Assembly: GCF_031877795.1 (NCBI RefSeq)
Contig: NC_133939.1
Location: 9,901,698 to 9,965,697, forward strand
Length of the DNA: 64,000 nucleotides
Direction: 5' to 3'
Source of the DNA: Strix aluco
Lineage: Eukaryota > Chordata > Aves > Strigiformes > Strigidae
Positions 15,260-27,638 of the stretch are shown here, in pieces. The notes below the pieces were generated by a model. The model was not told the origin of the DNA. It worked only from the letters and a program-made list of their open reading frames with translations, and made no database searches. How positions within the stretch are numbered: the stretch's first letter is position 1; every line of letters begins with the position of its first letter. A program made the position numbers and the translations under genes.

Positions 15260-15866
15260 CACAGAATCACAGAATCATTCAGGTTGAAAAGACCCTTGGG
15301 ATCGAGTCCAACCATCAGGCCTACTCTACAAAGTTCTCCCCTACACCATATCCCCCAACATCTCATCTAAACGACCCTTAAACACATCCAGGGATGGTGA
15401 CTCCACCACCTCCCTGGGCAGCCTATTCCACTGTCTGACCACTCTTTCTGTGAAAAATTTTTTCCTAATGTCCAGTCTGAACCTTCCCTGTTGGAGTTTA
15501 AAGCCGTTCCCCCTTGTTCTGTCATTAATTACCCGTGAGAAGAGACCAGCACCAACCTCTCTACAATGTCCTTTCAGGTAGGTGTAGAGAGTGATGAGGT
15601 CTCCCCTCAGCCTTCTCTTCCTCAAACTAAACAGTCCCAGCTCCCTCAATCTCTCCTCATAGGATTCGTTCTCCAGGCCCTTCACCAGCTTTGTTGACCC
15701 CCTCTGCAGTCGCTCCAGCACCTCGATATCTCTCTTGTATTGAGGTGCCCAAAACTGGACACAATACTCAAGGTGTGGCCTCACCAGTGCAGAGTACAGG
15801 GGGACTATCACCTCCCTACTTCTGCTGGTCACACTATTCCTAATACAAGCCAGGATGCTGTTTGCA
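15260..15866 (-). mobile_element. CR1 LINE, 5'-truncated, minus strand
   Basis: The left edge reads as two copies of an ACAGAATC-type octamer followed by the typical CR1 3' UTR wording in reverse (CATTCAGGTTG, then GAGTCCAACCATC). This places the element's 3' end at 15260, so it runs right to left. Inside is the last part of ORF2 (15341-15832) plus about 80 bases of 3' UTR. The 5' end breaks off near 15866, inside ORF2, giving about 600 bases of an element that is several kb when complete. 5' truncation is the normal result of target-primed reverse transcription in this family. No target-site duplication is evident, which is usual for CR1. Confidence 0.93.
15341..15832 (-). pseudogene. CR1 ORF2 C-terminal remnant, still open
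   Basis: This 163-codon frame is the C-terminal end of the CR1 ORF2 protein (endonuclease and reverse transcriptase), downstream of the catalytic core. It shows recognisable family wording: [15 protein letters not shown] near the start, [20 protein letters not shown] in the middle, and [14 protein letters not shown] towards the end, followed by the natural ORF2 stop. The apparent ATG is an internal codon and not a real start. The endonuclease and the catalytic RT motifs are missing, so it cannot be active. It is unbroken over its whole length, unlike the copies at 16665 and 28541, which suggests a younger insertion. It has no link to PXYLP1 beyond location. Confidence 0.9.
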
Positions 15867-16664
15867 GAGAGACCATGTGAAATCAGTACTCTGTGTTCCC
15901 AGTTCCATGTGGAATCTCAACAGCTAATTGTTTGGCTCCTTTATTGTATCAATTTCTTTTAATTAGGATAGCCACATGTTTTAGTTATAAAAGGTTTACA
16001 AGATTTTGCCATTTTGTATTTATAAATATGGGTGTGTATTTAAAGCTTCTGTTACATTAATTCAAAAAACAAACTTGTTTGAAAAATAGATGGTAAGTTT
16101 GCAAGAATTTAATCTTCTACCTTCAGGGGTTATTACTGAACAAATAAAATAATCTTTCTTACTCTACAACATGGTATGTACCTCATAAAAATACTCAAGA
16201 TCCTGGATGACTTGTGGATGAGTTAGAAGTCATGAATGCTTCTATCACCTTGATGGAAGAGACATAACCAAGCTGACAAGTGTTTTGGCTGCAGTATTCT
16301 TATGTCTTGTTCCTCATCCAGTTATCACTTATCTTCTGACCACATTGCCAAGCTCTCAGCCCCATTGTTGATTTCAGCACAATGCCATCACAGGTCACTA
16401 AAGGGTAAGGCAGGGAAAGAATATTCCTTCCAATCCTTGTTTCTGTCTTTCCATCTCATTCCTCTAAGCCAGTATCTGCTCCCAGTTGCACCATCTATAC
16501 TAAAGGTATAGCTGATCCTACATAGACAGTCTATTTGTTTTATTTTTCTACTAGCTATAAATGGGGTAAGGAGCATATATAGATATTTCAATGTCTTTAC
16601 TGGATCTTCAAGCACTTATATAAAACACTGAAGCACTCCCTTGGTAGTACTTGGTTACTAGGAC
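15867..16664. other. Unique spacer between two opposed CR1 copies
   Basis: About 800 bases of AT-rich DNA separate the truncated 5' ends of two CR1 copies that point away from each other. Small open frames on both strands at 16302-16615 overlap each other and carry no motifs. Nothing else is recognised. Confidence 0.6.
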
Positions 16665-17950
16665 ACATGGAAACTAAGGAGGTGATTGGTGACAGTCAAC
16701 ATGGCTTCACTAAGGGCAGATCACACCTGACAAATTTAGTGGCCTTCTATGATGGGGTTACAGCGCTGGAAGACAAGGGAAGAGCAACTGATGTCATCTA
16801 CCTGGACTTGTGCAAAGCTTTTGTCACCGTCCCACACAACATCCTTGTCTAAATTGGAGAGACATGGATTTGATGGATGGACCACTCGGTAGATAAGGAA
16901 TGGGCTGGATGGTTGCACTTAAAGAGTCCATGTCTCAATGTCCCAGTGGAGACCAGTGATGAGTGACGTTCCTCAGGGGTTGGTGTTGGGGCCAGTGCTG
17001 TTTAACATTTTTGTTGGTGACATGGACAGTGGGATTGAGTGCATCCTCAGCACGTTCACCGATGACACCGAGCTGCGTGGTGCGGTCAACATGCTGGAGG
17101 GAAGGGATGTCATCCAGAGGAACCTGGACAAGCTGGAGACGTGGGCCCATGAGAACTGCATGAAGTTCAACAAACCCAAGTGCAAGGTCCTGCACATGGG
17201 TCAGAGCAATCCCAAGCACAAATCCAGGCTGGACGATGAGTCCATTGAGAGCAGCCCTGAGGAGAGGGACTTGTGGCTATTAGTGGATGGAAAGCTGACT
17301 ATGAGCCAGCAATGTGTGCTCGCATCCCAGAAAGCCAACTGTGTCCTGGGCTGCATCAAGAGAAGTGTGGCCAGCGGGTCGAGGGAGGGGATTCTCCCCC
17401 TCTACTGTGCTCTCCTGAGACCCCCCCCCCCGCAGTGCTGTGTCCAGCTCTGGGGGCACCAGCATCAGAAGGACATGGACCTGCTTGAGCAGGTCCAGAG
17501 GAGGCCACGAAGATGATCAAGGGCTGGAGCACCTCCCCTGTGAGGACAGACTGAGAGAGTTGGGGGTGTTCAGCCTGGAGGAGAGAAGGCTCTGGGGAGA
17601 CCTTATAGCGACCTTCCAGTACTTACAGGGGGCTACAGGAAAGATGGGGAGGGACTCTTCATCAGGGGGTGTAGGGATAGGATGAGGGGTAGTGGTTTTA
17701 AACTGAAAGAGGGTAGATTTAGATTAGATCTAAGGAAGAAATTCTTTCCTGTGAGGGTGGTGAGACACTGGCATGTGTTTCCCAGAGAAGCTGTGGCTGC
17801 CCCCTCCCTGGCAGTGTTCAAGGCCAGGTTGGACGGGGCTTTGAGCAACCTGGGCTAGTGGAAGGTGTCCCTGCCCATGGCAGGGGGTTGGAGTTGATTG
17901 ATCTTTAAGGTCCCTTCCAACCCAAACCATTGTATGATTCTGTGATTCTT
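16665..17950 (+). mobile_element. CR1 LINE, 5'-truncated, plus strand
   Basis: This is the longest recent LINE copy in the window, about 1.29 kb. It begins inside the reverse transcriptase domain (wording around [14 protein letters not shown]), runs through the RT core and C-terminal part, and ends in the 3' UTR at ATTGTATGATTCTGTGATTCTT, with the octamer-type end at about 17935-17950. The family wording CCCTTCCAACCCAAACCATT just before the end is diagnostic of avian CR1. The copy is clearly GC-richer than the flanking DNA. Confidence 0.95.
16667..17690 (+). pseudogene. CR1 reverse transcriptase fragment, broken
   Basis: The reading frame is split. The first piece (16667-16852) carries the RT block that normally reads LDFxKAFDxVPHN, here [13 protein letters not shown], so the catalytic Asp of motif A is replaced. 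It then meets a stop and a frame change. The second piece (16938-17516) carries the PQG-LGP block (VPQGLVLGPVLFNIF) and the catalytic Asp pair in FTDDTEL, where FADDTKL is usual, followed by the WAHENCMKFNKPKCKVLHMG region. An 11-base C run (17421-17431) lies in the C-terminal part and is a likely slippage site. A third piece (17440-17685) continues the [16 protein letters not shown] region in another frame. The loss of the motif A Asp plus at least two breaks make this inactive. Confidence 0.9.
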
Positions 17951-18208
17951 TAAGAATTGAAAAATGCAGATATAGGATCTCAGGCTAAAGAAGAGATTAT
18001 ATGGTTTCCCAAGATACATTACTTTTCATTACTTTTTTTTTTTTTTTCATGTACCCCTATTAACTTTTTAGTATTGCCTAAGTTTTAGGGACTATATTTA
18101 TTTTTTCCTTATTTGTGTAATCTTGTTTTCAGGAAACTTTATGTACTTTTAACGTTTTATAGAGTTTTTTCTGTTAGTCTTTCGTTAAGCAGTTATATGA
18201 AAAGATCT

Positions 18209-18224
18209 TGCCCTCTAGTGGTGG
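18209..18224 (-). promoter_or_regulatory. CTCF-like binding motif, reverse orientation
   Basis: TGCCCTCTAGTGGTGG reads on the minus strand as CCACCACTAGAGGGCA. It fits the vertebrate CTCF core CCASYAGRKGGCRS at all but the final position. The surrounding DNA is AT-rich, so the GC-rich core stands out. In vertebrates CTCF bound to such sites blocks enhancers and anchors loops. Occupancy cannot be judged from sequence alone. Confidence 0.55.
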
Positions 18225-19016
18225 AGAGAAGTAAGACTAGGCTCAGACCTTTTAAGAGCTGTTAAAAATATTAAAAGCTATCTGCAGTGTTGAAACACTG
18301 AAAGATCAGCTGCATAGACCATCACCCTTTGTGAGCTACACTTCAAGGGTCAGTGGGCCAACAGAATTAGTGAGTTTTGAAAATTTTCTAAATACAAGTG
18401 ATTATTTTATGCAAATAATGAAAATTGTTCTAAAGTGTCCGAGTGATACTATTGATAGTAATTTCATTAAAGTGTTCTTTGTTGTAAAACAAAGGGAAAA
18501 CCTATAATAACAGATGCCCTTTAACCTATTCCAGAAAGCAAACAAACATACTACACCAGTGTTATAATCAGGCTTTAGACTGGAAAAAGAGAAGTTTAAC
18601 CAAATTCAAGCCAAGAGATTTATAAAATCTTCCTTTGAAAAGCTTCACTCTGTGAGATTAATTTAGAATAATTTTAATTCAGTTAGTTGAGCTCAGAGTT
18701 CAGCTAATTTACACAAACATGTGTCTTACTTTACTTGGTATTTTTAAATATGTCTTCATAATTAGAAAGGCATTAGAGAAACTCCAGGATTACTGACATG
18801 CTAGTTTGCCAGTGATGATGCTTTTGGCTTCCACAGCATATAGAATTCCCTTTTGCTTATTCCAAAGTATTTTCAGGCTTAAACAATTCGGAGAAACGAG
18901 TTGGTGAGCTGCTGGCAAGCTGCTCGCTCCTCAACCCCTCGGTAGGGCCGTGCCAGCATAGACAGGAGCTGCGTCTAGAGAGCTCTTTACAAATTGGGGG
19001 GATAGTTTCTTTTCTG

Positions 19017-19124
19017 CGCAGCTGAGCACTAGCTAGTGTGTAAAGGAAAGGGAGCAGATGGAGCATTGGCGATGCATGAAGTACTTGCAGGGACCACATA
19101 TGCGGTCACGTAAGTAATTTCCAT
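19017..19124 (+). repeat. Diverged direct repeat, copy 1
   Basis: This copy aligns in order with 19634-19745. Shared words are GCAGCTGAGCAC/GCATAGCTGAACAG, GTAAAGGAAA/GCAAAGGAAA, ATTGGCGATG/AATGGTGATG, GGACCACATATGC/AGACCACATAAGC and AGTAATTTCCAT in both. The copies are about 617 bases apart and roughly two-thirds identical by eye. They are either an old tandem duplication or two copies of an unrecognised interspersed repeat. Confidence 0.5.
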
Positions 19125-19633
19125 TTACAGGCCTGGCAGCTTGTTTGTTGTGCTCGGTGTCTGCCTCTTCAAGGGGTGTACAGGCTGTTAGTTCAGGACA
19201 AGTTCTCTCTATCCAGCACCGGACCCTGCTAAACCTGCCCTCCCTAAAGAGAATCCACAAAGCAATCACGGGCTCTCTGCGCAGAGCAGAGCAAACTGCA
19301 GCCTTTTAAAAAAGCTGTGGTCGGGCAACCCTTGCCGGAGCAGTTTTGCTTTGAACCTGGCCAGGACACGTTGTGCTCTTCAGCCCTGGGATGTGCTATG
19401 ACTGGCACTAACCACAGGGAGGCAGAGCAGGCAATCTTTAGCTAGGGAAATTTTTCAAAATGCCCAGTGTTTCTGGACTTAGCACATCCTAAAAACGCTA
19501 AAGGTTGCCCCTGTTAGAATTAACGGCATATTTTGCTAGTGCATTTGAGAAAGACACAGAAAAAGGATATAAACAAGTGATCAGATGTCCACTGAAAAAG
19601 TGAGGGATGCGTGGAGTTGCTTGATTTTTTTAA

Positions 19634-19745
19634 GCATAGCTGAACAGTAGCGGGGGTGCAAAGGAAATGACCCAGAAGAAACAATGGTGATGTTCACTGT
19701 GGTTTTTAGGAGACCACATAAGCAGCCCCATTTAGTAATTTCCAT
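19634..19745 (+). repeat. Diverged direct repeat, copy 2
   Basis: This is the partner of 19017-19124. The closest match is the right end (GACCACATAAGC, then TAGTAATTTCCAT). The left end is preserved as GCATAGCTGAACAGTAG. Neither copy has a coding frame, inverted ends or a poly(A) tail. Confidence 0.5.
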
Positions 19746-22700
19746 GCCATGACCTTCAAAAGGTATTTAAAATTTCCATGCAAGGATAAGCAAATACAAA
19801 GGGAGCTGGAGGTTGGGGGGAGTTCCTCCCTGTGCACTTTTCTCATTTTTGAAACTCTGCTCAGTAGATTTGAAGCAAACATCAAGGTTCCCCCTCACAC
19901 ATCATACAAACAACTACTTTTAGAAGTTAGAGTTACTATAGCTTCCCCTTAGCTAAATTAGTTATAGTCCTTGTGTTTCCAGTTTTAAATTGAACGCAGG
20001 CCAAGATCTGCACCACATTCCTCTCATGACACTAAATCAGATGCCATAAAAATGACAGCTTCTTCCAGAGCAGCCTCCCTCAATCTACTGTGAAATGACA
20101 CCCCCATCTAACATTTCTGAGGACAGTTCTGTGCCGTATTACGACAAGAGTTTTCACTTGCAAACAAAAAAGAATTGGACAGAATTTGGAGTGGTCTTCA
20201 GCTGCTTCAGTTTCCCCTTTAATTTGTTTGTTGATCTGAGAATACTTAAGTGTTTGGTAGAGGAAAGTTGCTTTTGCGAATCAGTGGTGGTGGCCGTGAC
20301 AGGTCCTTCTGCCTATGTTAATGCCCTTGAAATTCGTTGTTCACTTTTTTCGAAGTCCTGAAATACAACAGGTTCAAGTAGTGGCACTTGGAAGAACTGA
20401 CATTTTTATCTCACTAGTCAGTTAATGTTATACATAAATTAGAAATTTGATTTTACTCACACTGAGTAATGGGAGGGAAATAATGAACTGTTCATGTGAG
20501 AGAATCCAATGCAATTTCAAGCAACAGGGCAGGATATGTTGAACAAGTAGAAAGGCAGTTTTGTTCTACCAGAGGATTAAAAGAATTGCTCAGTATTCCT
20601 TAGCGTTCAGTATTTTTCTGTAAGAGCACTAACATCTTAACTTGTCTCAGGCAAGTTAAGGGAAGTGTTACATAAGGATTGCTGTTATGCAGTAGCACTA
20701 TCCTCCAGGTCTGGTGTTGTGTTAAACTGCAGTGTTAAGGGAGCTCTTCACAACATCTAGATCCTAATTAGAGTACAGTTGTTTAAAAAGTGTTTGGATC
20801 CACGGCCTCAGTTCTTTCCAATCTGGTAAGAAGTTTCATGGCAGAAGTCCAAGTTGAATGACTTAGGTGCTAGGATTGGTGTTAAATCAAAGTAATTTCA
20901 CTTTTTCTATATTCTTTTCCCCAAGTTGGTGACTCATCTTCATTCACGAACTTCAGCTACCTTGGAAGAAGCATGAATCCTCCTAATCACATTAGAAAAA
21001 AAACCAAAAAACAAACTAACTAAAACCAAATAAAAACTCTACTGCTTCAAACCTACCATCTTTGAAGATGACTGTTTACCCCTGTGAAAAAAATTCAACT
21101 GTCAGAAGCTGAAAAACTTCTTACAAACAGTGACTGGTAGATTTTTCAATATACGTTTACAGTAAATAGTAATTTTACACCTTTCCATGCTGCATTATTT
21201 AATTCTAGAAATGCTTCTTCACAGCTATTTTCACTTACAGCATTGAACATAGAGGTTTTTTGTGAATAACATTTATTTTACAATGAAATTGCAGTGTATT
21301 ACAGAGGGCCTCAGAAAACATGGTTTTCCTTACCTTTCCTTGTCTGATGACTATAAATTCCGTTAGGTGTCGATAGGTTTTCCAACTCCTGGAAAAAAAG
21401 GGATTTTCTGCTTCAGAGAAGAGAAATAGTTAGAAAAAATGGACAGACTTCCTTTTCTGGGTTACTAGCTATGCAAACTGGTCTCATTAAGGAAGAGACT
21501 GGCTTACTACATTCCCATTTCATCCAGCCCTTTGCAGAGCATTCCAAGGACAGACAACAATTAAGCATAACAAATATAGAGAGAGATTTCAGTTTATTCC
21601 AGTCACATTCATTTCAAACGTGCCAGAGGGATTTAAGACACCTAGATAGTATTAGAACTGTAAGGACCTTCAGATGATCTTCTAAAAGAATCATGTTGAG
21701 TCTTTTTAGGTCCAAGCAACCACAAGAAACACCAATTAATTGAAGCCTGCTATCCTGTTACAGCACAGCCTGCGCTAGGTGCCACATCCAAAAAGCTATG
21801 AATTCTTTTTAAATTACCACTTCTATGGGAAAGTTTTAAGGATGATTTTATTAAAACTTTAGGTAGTGATTGAAATGTTAGAGCCAACTGATTGAAATGG
21901 CTTCCTGAATAACTCCTCAAGACAACTGTTCAAGGTGGCAAACTACCACTTCATCGCTACAAAGATGGCATTTACCCTGCTGAGAGATCTGAGAATCTAG
22001 GACCTCTAAAATGTTTTTAATCATACACATGCACTTTAAATAGCAACAGTATCCTTAACCATAGCCATAGATATACTTAAACTTCACAACATCCTGTAAT
22101 TTTATTCGCTTTTTCTAAGCTTTTGGGAGCAGGAAAAAGCACCGTGTACATAATCTTTAAAACAGACTTTACCTTGTTGGGGTGAGATATTCATTACCTG
22201 CCTCAAATAAGTGCAAGTTATCACTTTGTCTGTTCTTTTTTCTTAAAGGAAAAGGACAATTGTACCTTTGTTTTCTTTAAAAAAGTGCCAGTATGGCCCA
22301 TCTAATTTATTCTGACATCTCTTTTATACACATGTGATACAGCTCATTAAAATATCCATGGTGCAATAGGACATTTCTATATCTGTCTTCCAGAGCCACT
22401 TCCTCACAAAGACGCTGCTCCCTCCTTCATCTAGTCTTGAAAAGAGTAACTGTTACTTACATTCATCTTCCTGAGAAATGTTTTTCTTGGTTGAAACACA
22501 GCGGAGTGGCTTCCACTTTTGGGGAAAGGTCATCAGACTGAGTAATTTACCACTTCAACAGTTGAAAGTACTAGCAAAGAACCTGGCACTGTAGGGTGGC
22601 TGTGTCCTGTACCTGTACTGAAGGAGACTGGGATTAGCACAAATCAGAGAGACAGTCCTTGCCCCTGCTGAGGGAGAGGGTACTTTGGGAAATGGGCAGA

Positions 22701-24046
22701 TATCTTCCTCCTAGCCCCATTTCTTTCTCAGCCTATAGAGCAAGCCCCAGCTCCTCTCAGGGCATTGCTGGTGGAGGAGCAGTTGTTGCTCCTTGCAGAA
22801 CTGGCAATGAAGAGCAAGGAGCTGGGTCTCCGGGAGAAGCAGTTATTTTACTGAAGTCCTTCAAGGCCTTCCACAAAGCCCCCAGAGCTTGCTGATATGA
22901 GAGCTCTTGTCTGAAACCTTACTGACTGATTCAGCGGTTCACAGCTGTCCTCAGGCTTATCCTGAGATCCCAAATGACTCCTTGTCATTTTCCCTTTCCT
23001 CTGAAACCATACTGACCATTTCTGTTCCACAAGATACCTTTGGCCTTGTCTCACTGCCACCCCAAACCTGTTTATCACAGCACTGAGGTTTTGCTGCTCA
23101 AGCGCGTTTGAGCCAACAAAATTTAGTCTGATCTGTTCTTCTGGGGAGCTTTGAACCCTCTCTGACCTGTCAGAACCAGATTGGGCATCACATTGTCTCT
23201 TGGAATAACCCAGTTCTGCCTAGCTAGCTATTCAGGTTGTTAAACAAAATAGGGGTCGTCAGCCGATGAAATACAATTTGCAGTTAGGTACAATAGCATG
23301 TTTCATGAAGACTTTCTATGTGTGTTTCCCATACTCCTTGCTTAGCTTGGCGTTCTTATGGAGGAAGCTATGGTTCATGTTTTTCCCCATCAGTGGTGTG
23401 GTAGGGAAGTAGATGTCTATGCGATCCATCCACCCCTGCATGTTACTAGAAATGTGTCATGTTCACAGGGCCCCTACTCTCTCAAGGAAAGAAAGACACC
23501 GTAAACAAGGAAAGGAACTTCACAGAGATTTTTCTGCTTCACTTTCCATCCCCCTACTCTCAGAACAGCTCTGCTTTAGAAGAACCATTTGCTCAAATTC
23601 TGAGTTCCTGTTTTCTGCTCTGTTGGCCCTCTAAGGGGCCACGACATAACACAACTGTCATTTATGCTCATTTCCTGCTTATTGTACTAGGACCTTTCAG
23701 GTTCAATATTCACATTTGCCTAAAGTCATTACTGCATCTGCTAAGTAGTGAATAATGAGGTTGCCAATAGAGCAAGCACTTTACTCATTTCATGAAGAAA
23801 ATCTGCACTGACACTTAGCTGGGAGTCTATTTTGAATTTTTCTGACTATTGATCTACATTCTGAAGTGCACCTCAGACCTTCTGTCTCTTGACCTAATCA
23901 TAATTTTTAGTCCCTCATTTACCATGAATTAAAGGATCATTTCCAGTAAACCCAAGTATACTGCTGGAATATTGCCTAATCTGCTGGAAAGTACTGTAAC
24001 TGCTGTTTTCAGAAAGACATTTAGACTTACATCCTTAAAACAGAGG

Positions 24047-24120
24047 CTTAGGGCCAAATACTGTCTTCATTTGCACCACGGTAAGTGTAACATAACTATT
24101 CTGCTTGTAGTGGAACCCTT
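24047..24120 (+). mobile_element. Possible ancient MITE fragment
   Basis: The string TTAGGGCCAAATACTG followed by CTTCATTTGCACCACGGTAA resembles the terminus of old amniote hairpin-type DNA elements, whose ends read GGCCAAATCCTG followed by TTACACC and which insert at TWA targets. Here TTA precedes the match. Only one end and part of the body are recognisable. The assignment is from pattern memory and needs a repeat-library search. Confidence 0.35.
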
Positions 24121-27100
24121 CTCTCTTGTCATTCTCTCCCTGTTTGGGATTTGCAGAATATTTATCAGTAGTAACAGTTTCCCATGAAAACATCTCCAGG
24201 AAACGGCCAGTGAGTGGCAAATCTCACATGGTTTCCCTAGATCGGTCAATGAAAAGACAGATACATAAAGTAAGTTATTGCTTGGCCTCTGGTATCCAAT
24301 GTCTCAAGATCTGTGCTGTGTAGCATTTCTCAGAAACTAGATAAATATTATCTGGCACCTACCTAACTCCATTTTTAGCAAAGAGGCTCTTTCCTCATGC
24401 TCATTAGATTCTTATTTCCAAGCAAGGAACCCTGTCTGCTCAGAGAATGGGAGGAAAGGGAGAATTGCAGATATATAAGCAGGTTATTACAAAGCATGGC
24501 GCCTCAGCTGAACTGCCATGACTTAGCATAGATCCTTAGCTGTATTTGCAAGTACGAGGTAAATGACACTGAGTGCGAAAGGAAATAGGGTGCCAGTGCA
24601 GAGGGCACGGAGAAGTCAATGCATACATCAGAATTCAAAGCACTCCTGTGTGCTTTCTGTCCCCCCGAGACCAGGCCACAGATGGCTTGCAAGACGTACC
24701 TCAGCCTTTTGAATATGAACTTAGAGCTGCCAGCTGATGCCCTGTTTCCCGCTGCTGGTTGCAGACGCTGGCTGGTGGAGATCAGACAATATTACAGCAT
24801 TGAATGGCCTGATATGCCTCCACCACATGCCTGCTCATTTAAGAATACCCTCAAAAGCTCTGATGTAAAAGCATCACCACATATTCTTGGGCTAAATCAT
24901 TGCAGTTAGAGAGCATGGCTAAGGGAGACCAGCTTCTAGGGTTTTGTTTTTCTTGTCACAATCAACATTTTAATTACATCTCCTGAGGCCCAGTAGCACC
25001 TGGAATACTGACTTTAAACAAATGTGTCAACTGAGGGTTTAAACCTAATGCTTATATGTCCATTTTGGCTTGCTTTCTGGCTTTTAAGCATAGGATTTGC
25101 TCTGATAACGTTTCCAAGTTTTGCTCTAAATCCACGAAAGCTTGATAAGTTCAGAAATGCATCACCTAGCTCTAGAAATCTGGAGGCCCCTGGAATCAGG
25201 AGACCAGCAGCTTAAATTCACATCACTGCCCACGGATGAAATAGTCATCATCTTTTAGAAAAACACAGCTTGCAGAATTGGACACAGAAATTTAGTCTTC
25301 CTTATAACAGGAAGAAGAAATTGGGTTGAAAGAGAAAAAATGGGGTAGCAAGAATGAAAAAAGGAAAACCAGAGAATTACAAGTGACATGGTAGAGGGCT
25401 AAGGGAAAGGGCTTGCTTTAGGAAGGAAACTATGCTGGAAGGAGAAGAAGCACCCAGAGGGGCAGAAGAGCTTTCATTGTGCCCATCCATCATAGGAACC
25501 AACCTAGCCAAAACCCAATCTGTCTTCTGTAGTCCTGGCAACAGCACAGAGGTAGAAGGATAAAGCTGCCTTAAATCTAGCTCTGTTGTAGTTTATCCCA
25601 ACTTGGAATAGGAACGGAACTTGTTGGTTGCAGTCTCTGCATGTATATAGACAAAGCAGGCTGCCAGGCAAGCAGATTTATGAGTTGAAAAGCATTTTGA
25701 ACAACACTGACAAAAAGTGGCAGAAAAATCCTTGTTCTCATTCTGTAGGTAATAAAATGGGCCACACAAAGCCTCTTATTTCCTCTGCATGCCTTGCTTG
25801 CACCAGCCCTGAACAGTGTCAGTCTGCACCAGCGGCCTGGCTGTGCCTGGTTACCTCCCAGATGCTCACGTCAGTCTGAAAACCCCAGAGTGCCTCGCAG
25901 GGAGCCTAGCTACTGTCTGCTCACTTGGTAGGGATGGGCAGTTGTAACATGTCCACAAAAAATTGTATTCTTTAGTTTTGGTTCAAACTTTAAGAGGGAC
26001 TTTTGAAAAATTGGAAAAACCATTTGGTTGGAGTTGTGTAAGGGAGAAGGCTATGCTAAGAGCAAAGACAGCAACTGAACTTGAGCATTTGCTTTTATCA
26101 GACAAAGTGACTTAGAGGCATCTAAAAATCCAAACCTAACAAACTAATCTTCTTTGTGCTTTGTTTGTTAGTAATTTCTGATAATTTTCAGATCTGCTCT
26201 TTTAAGGGCAGCACTGTGTGTGGATTCATGTACAAATGCCTGTCTTTTTAGTCTTGGTTATCTAAAGCCTCTGTTCTGTATAATCACAGCCCTTCCACTT
26301 GCTTTCTTTCTTATTTTCTCTCTCCAATCCCCATCTCGCCCCCTTCCCCCAAAATGCATTGAAATGAAGAGTAATAAAGAGGTAGGAGTCGTTTCTAGTT
26401 GGGCTGTTGAATTATTGTGGTGTGGAATCCAAGAGGATTAAGACAATGCTGCCACAGCCTACACTTGCTGTAGACAGCAAAGTTTAAACCAAATTAGACA
26501 GGCAGTCTGAATGGACTGAGCCACATACATAAACACATTTTGTCCTTCTTTGTTATTTTTCTAGAAAAAGTAAAATCAAGGCCATTTTGGGATACAAGAC
26601 TAAATAGCTGCATCTGGCAATTAGGAGAATTAGAGGAATGGTGGAGGGTCTGAAAGAAAGCCAGTTTGATGGTCGTATTCTTTACTGCTTTCATTATGTC
26701 GCTGTTACGGAGATAGGAGCACAGTTGTGTTTAGTGCTTGTTTACCAACTAAGATCCAGCTGGGAAAATGCAATCAGTGCTTCCATCAATGGGAAGTAAA
26801 GTTTCCACTTTTGATACATGTCCTGTTTGCAAAGCGCTGAAGCTCTAAAATTTCACCTCTCAGAGGTATTTTCTGCTTTTCAGGTGAATTACACTGAAGA
26901 GTTCTGACATCCTTTTGAAGGCTTCCTGCAGGAAAGATGACATTTCAAACCTATGTGTTACCTGAACCTTGATCACATCTTGTCTGCTATTGAAATATAT
27001 GACCTAAAAGTGCCTCCCTGTGAATTAGGCACTCATCATGCATTTTAACCTTCTCGGAGAAAATTATGCAGGCCTCCGAGTTGCCTGCATGAGTTATCTT

Positions 27101-27625
27101 TTATTCATTAGAATCCTAAATGTTATTGAAATGTATTCTTAATTATTCCCTGCTGAAAACAGTAGTGTTCTTGAACGACATTTGTTATGTCCTGCTGCTA
27201 GCATAGTTAATAATGTATATAATAATAAAATAAGAAACTATCAGAGCAGAATAAGAGAACTTATTAATATGATTCAATTTAAGAAAATTGTTACTTCTGG
27301 CTTTCACAGCCTATGAACAACATTGTCTGAGTACTTCAAGCATACAGAATCTTTGCTATAGGTCTAGCATAGAAATAACAACATTGCCAGAAGAGAAGCT
27401 GCTAAGACATCACCTGCGATGATTTTATTCATACCTTCTAAAATCACTTACTGTAGTAGTACTTTACTTAGTGGAACTGATGCTGCCAAAAGCTTTCAAA
27501 GCTGTCTTTGGACATATTTCTGGAATTAATGGGTTTTTTATTCAAACAGAAAATCACAACACCTAAAAATTATATTTTTCCTTCAGTGTTTTCCCTGTCT
27601 TTCCTCTTTTTTTCATCTCTCTGTG

Positions 27626-27638
27626 CACACACACACAC
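27626..27638 (+). repeat. Short (CA)n microsatellite
   Basis: Six and a half CA units lie in a pyrimidine-rich run. This is too short to be highly unstable. Confidence 0.9.

Noticed and set aside
16935..17848. Antisense and alternate-frame open frames over the plus-strand CR1
   Set aside because: They are shadows of the CR1 ORF2 sequence and have no family of their own.
26860..27260. Stretch that looks like a conserved non-coding element with homeodomain-type TAATTA words
   Set aside because: There is no internal evidence. Conservation cannot be judged from one sequence, and such words are common in AT-rich DNA.
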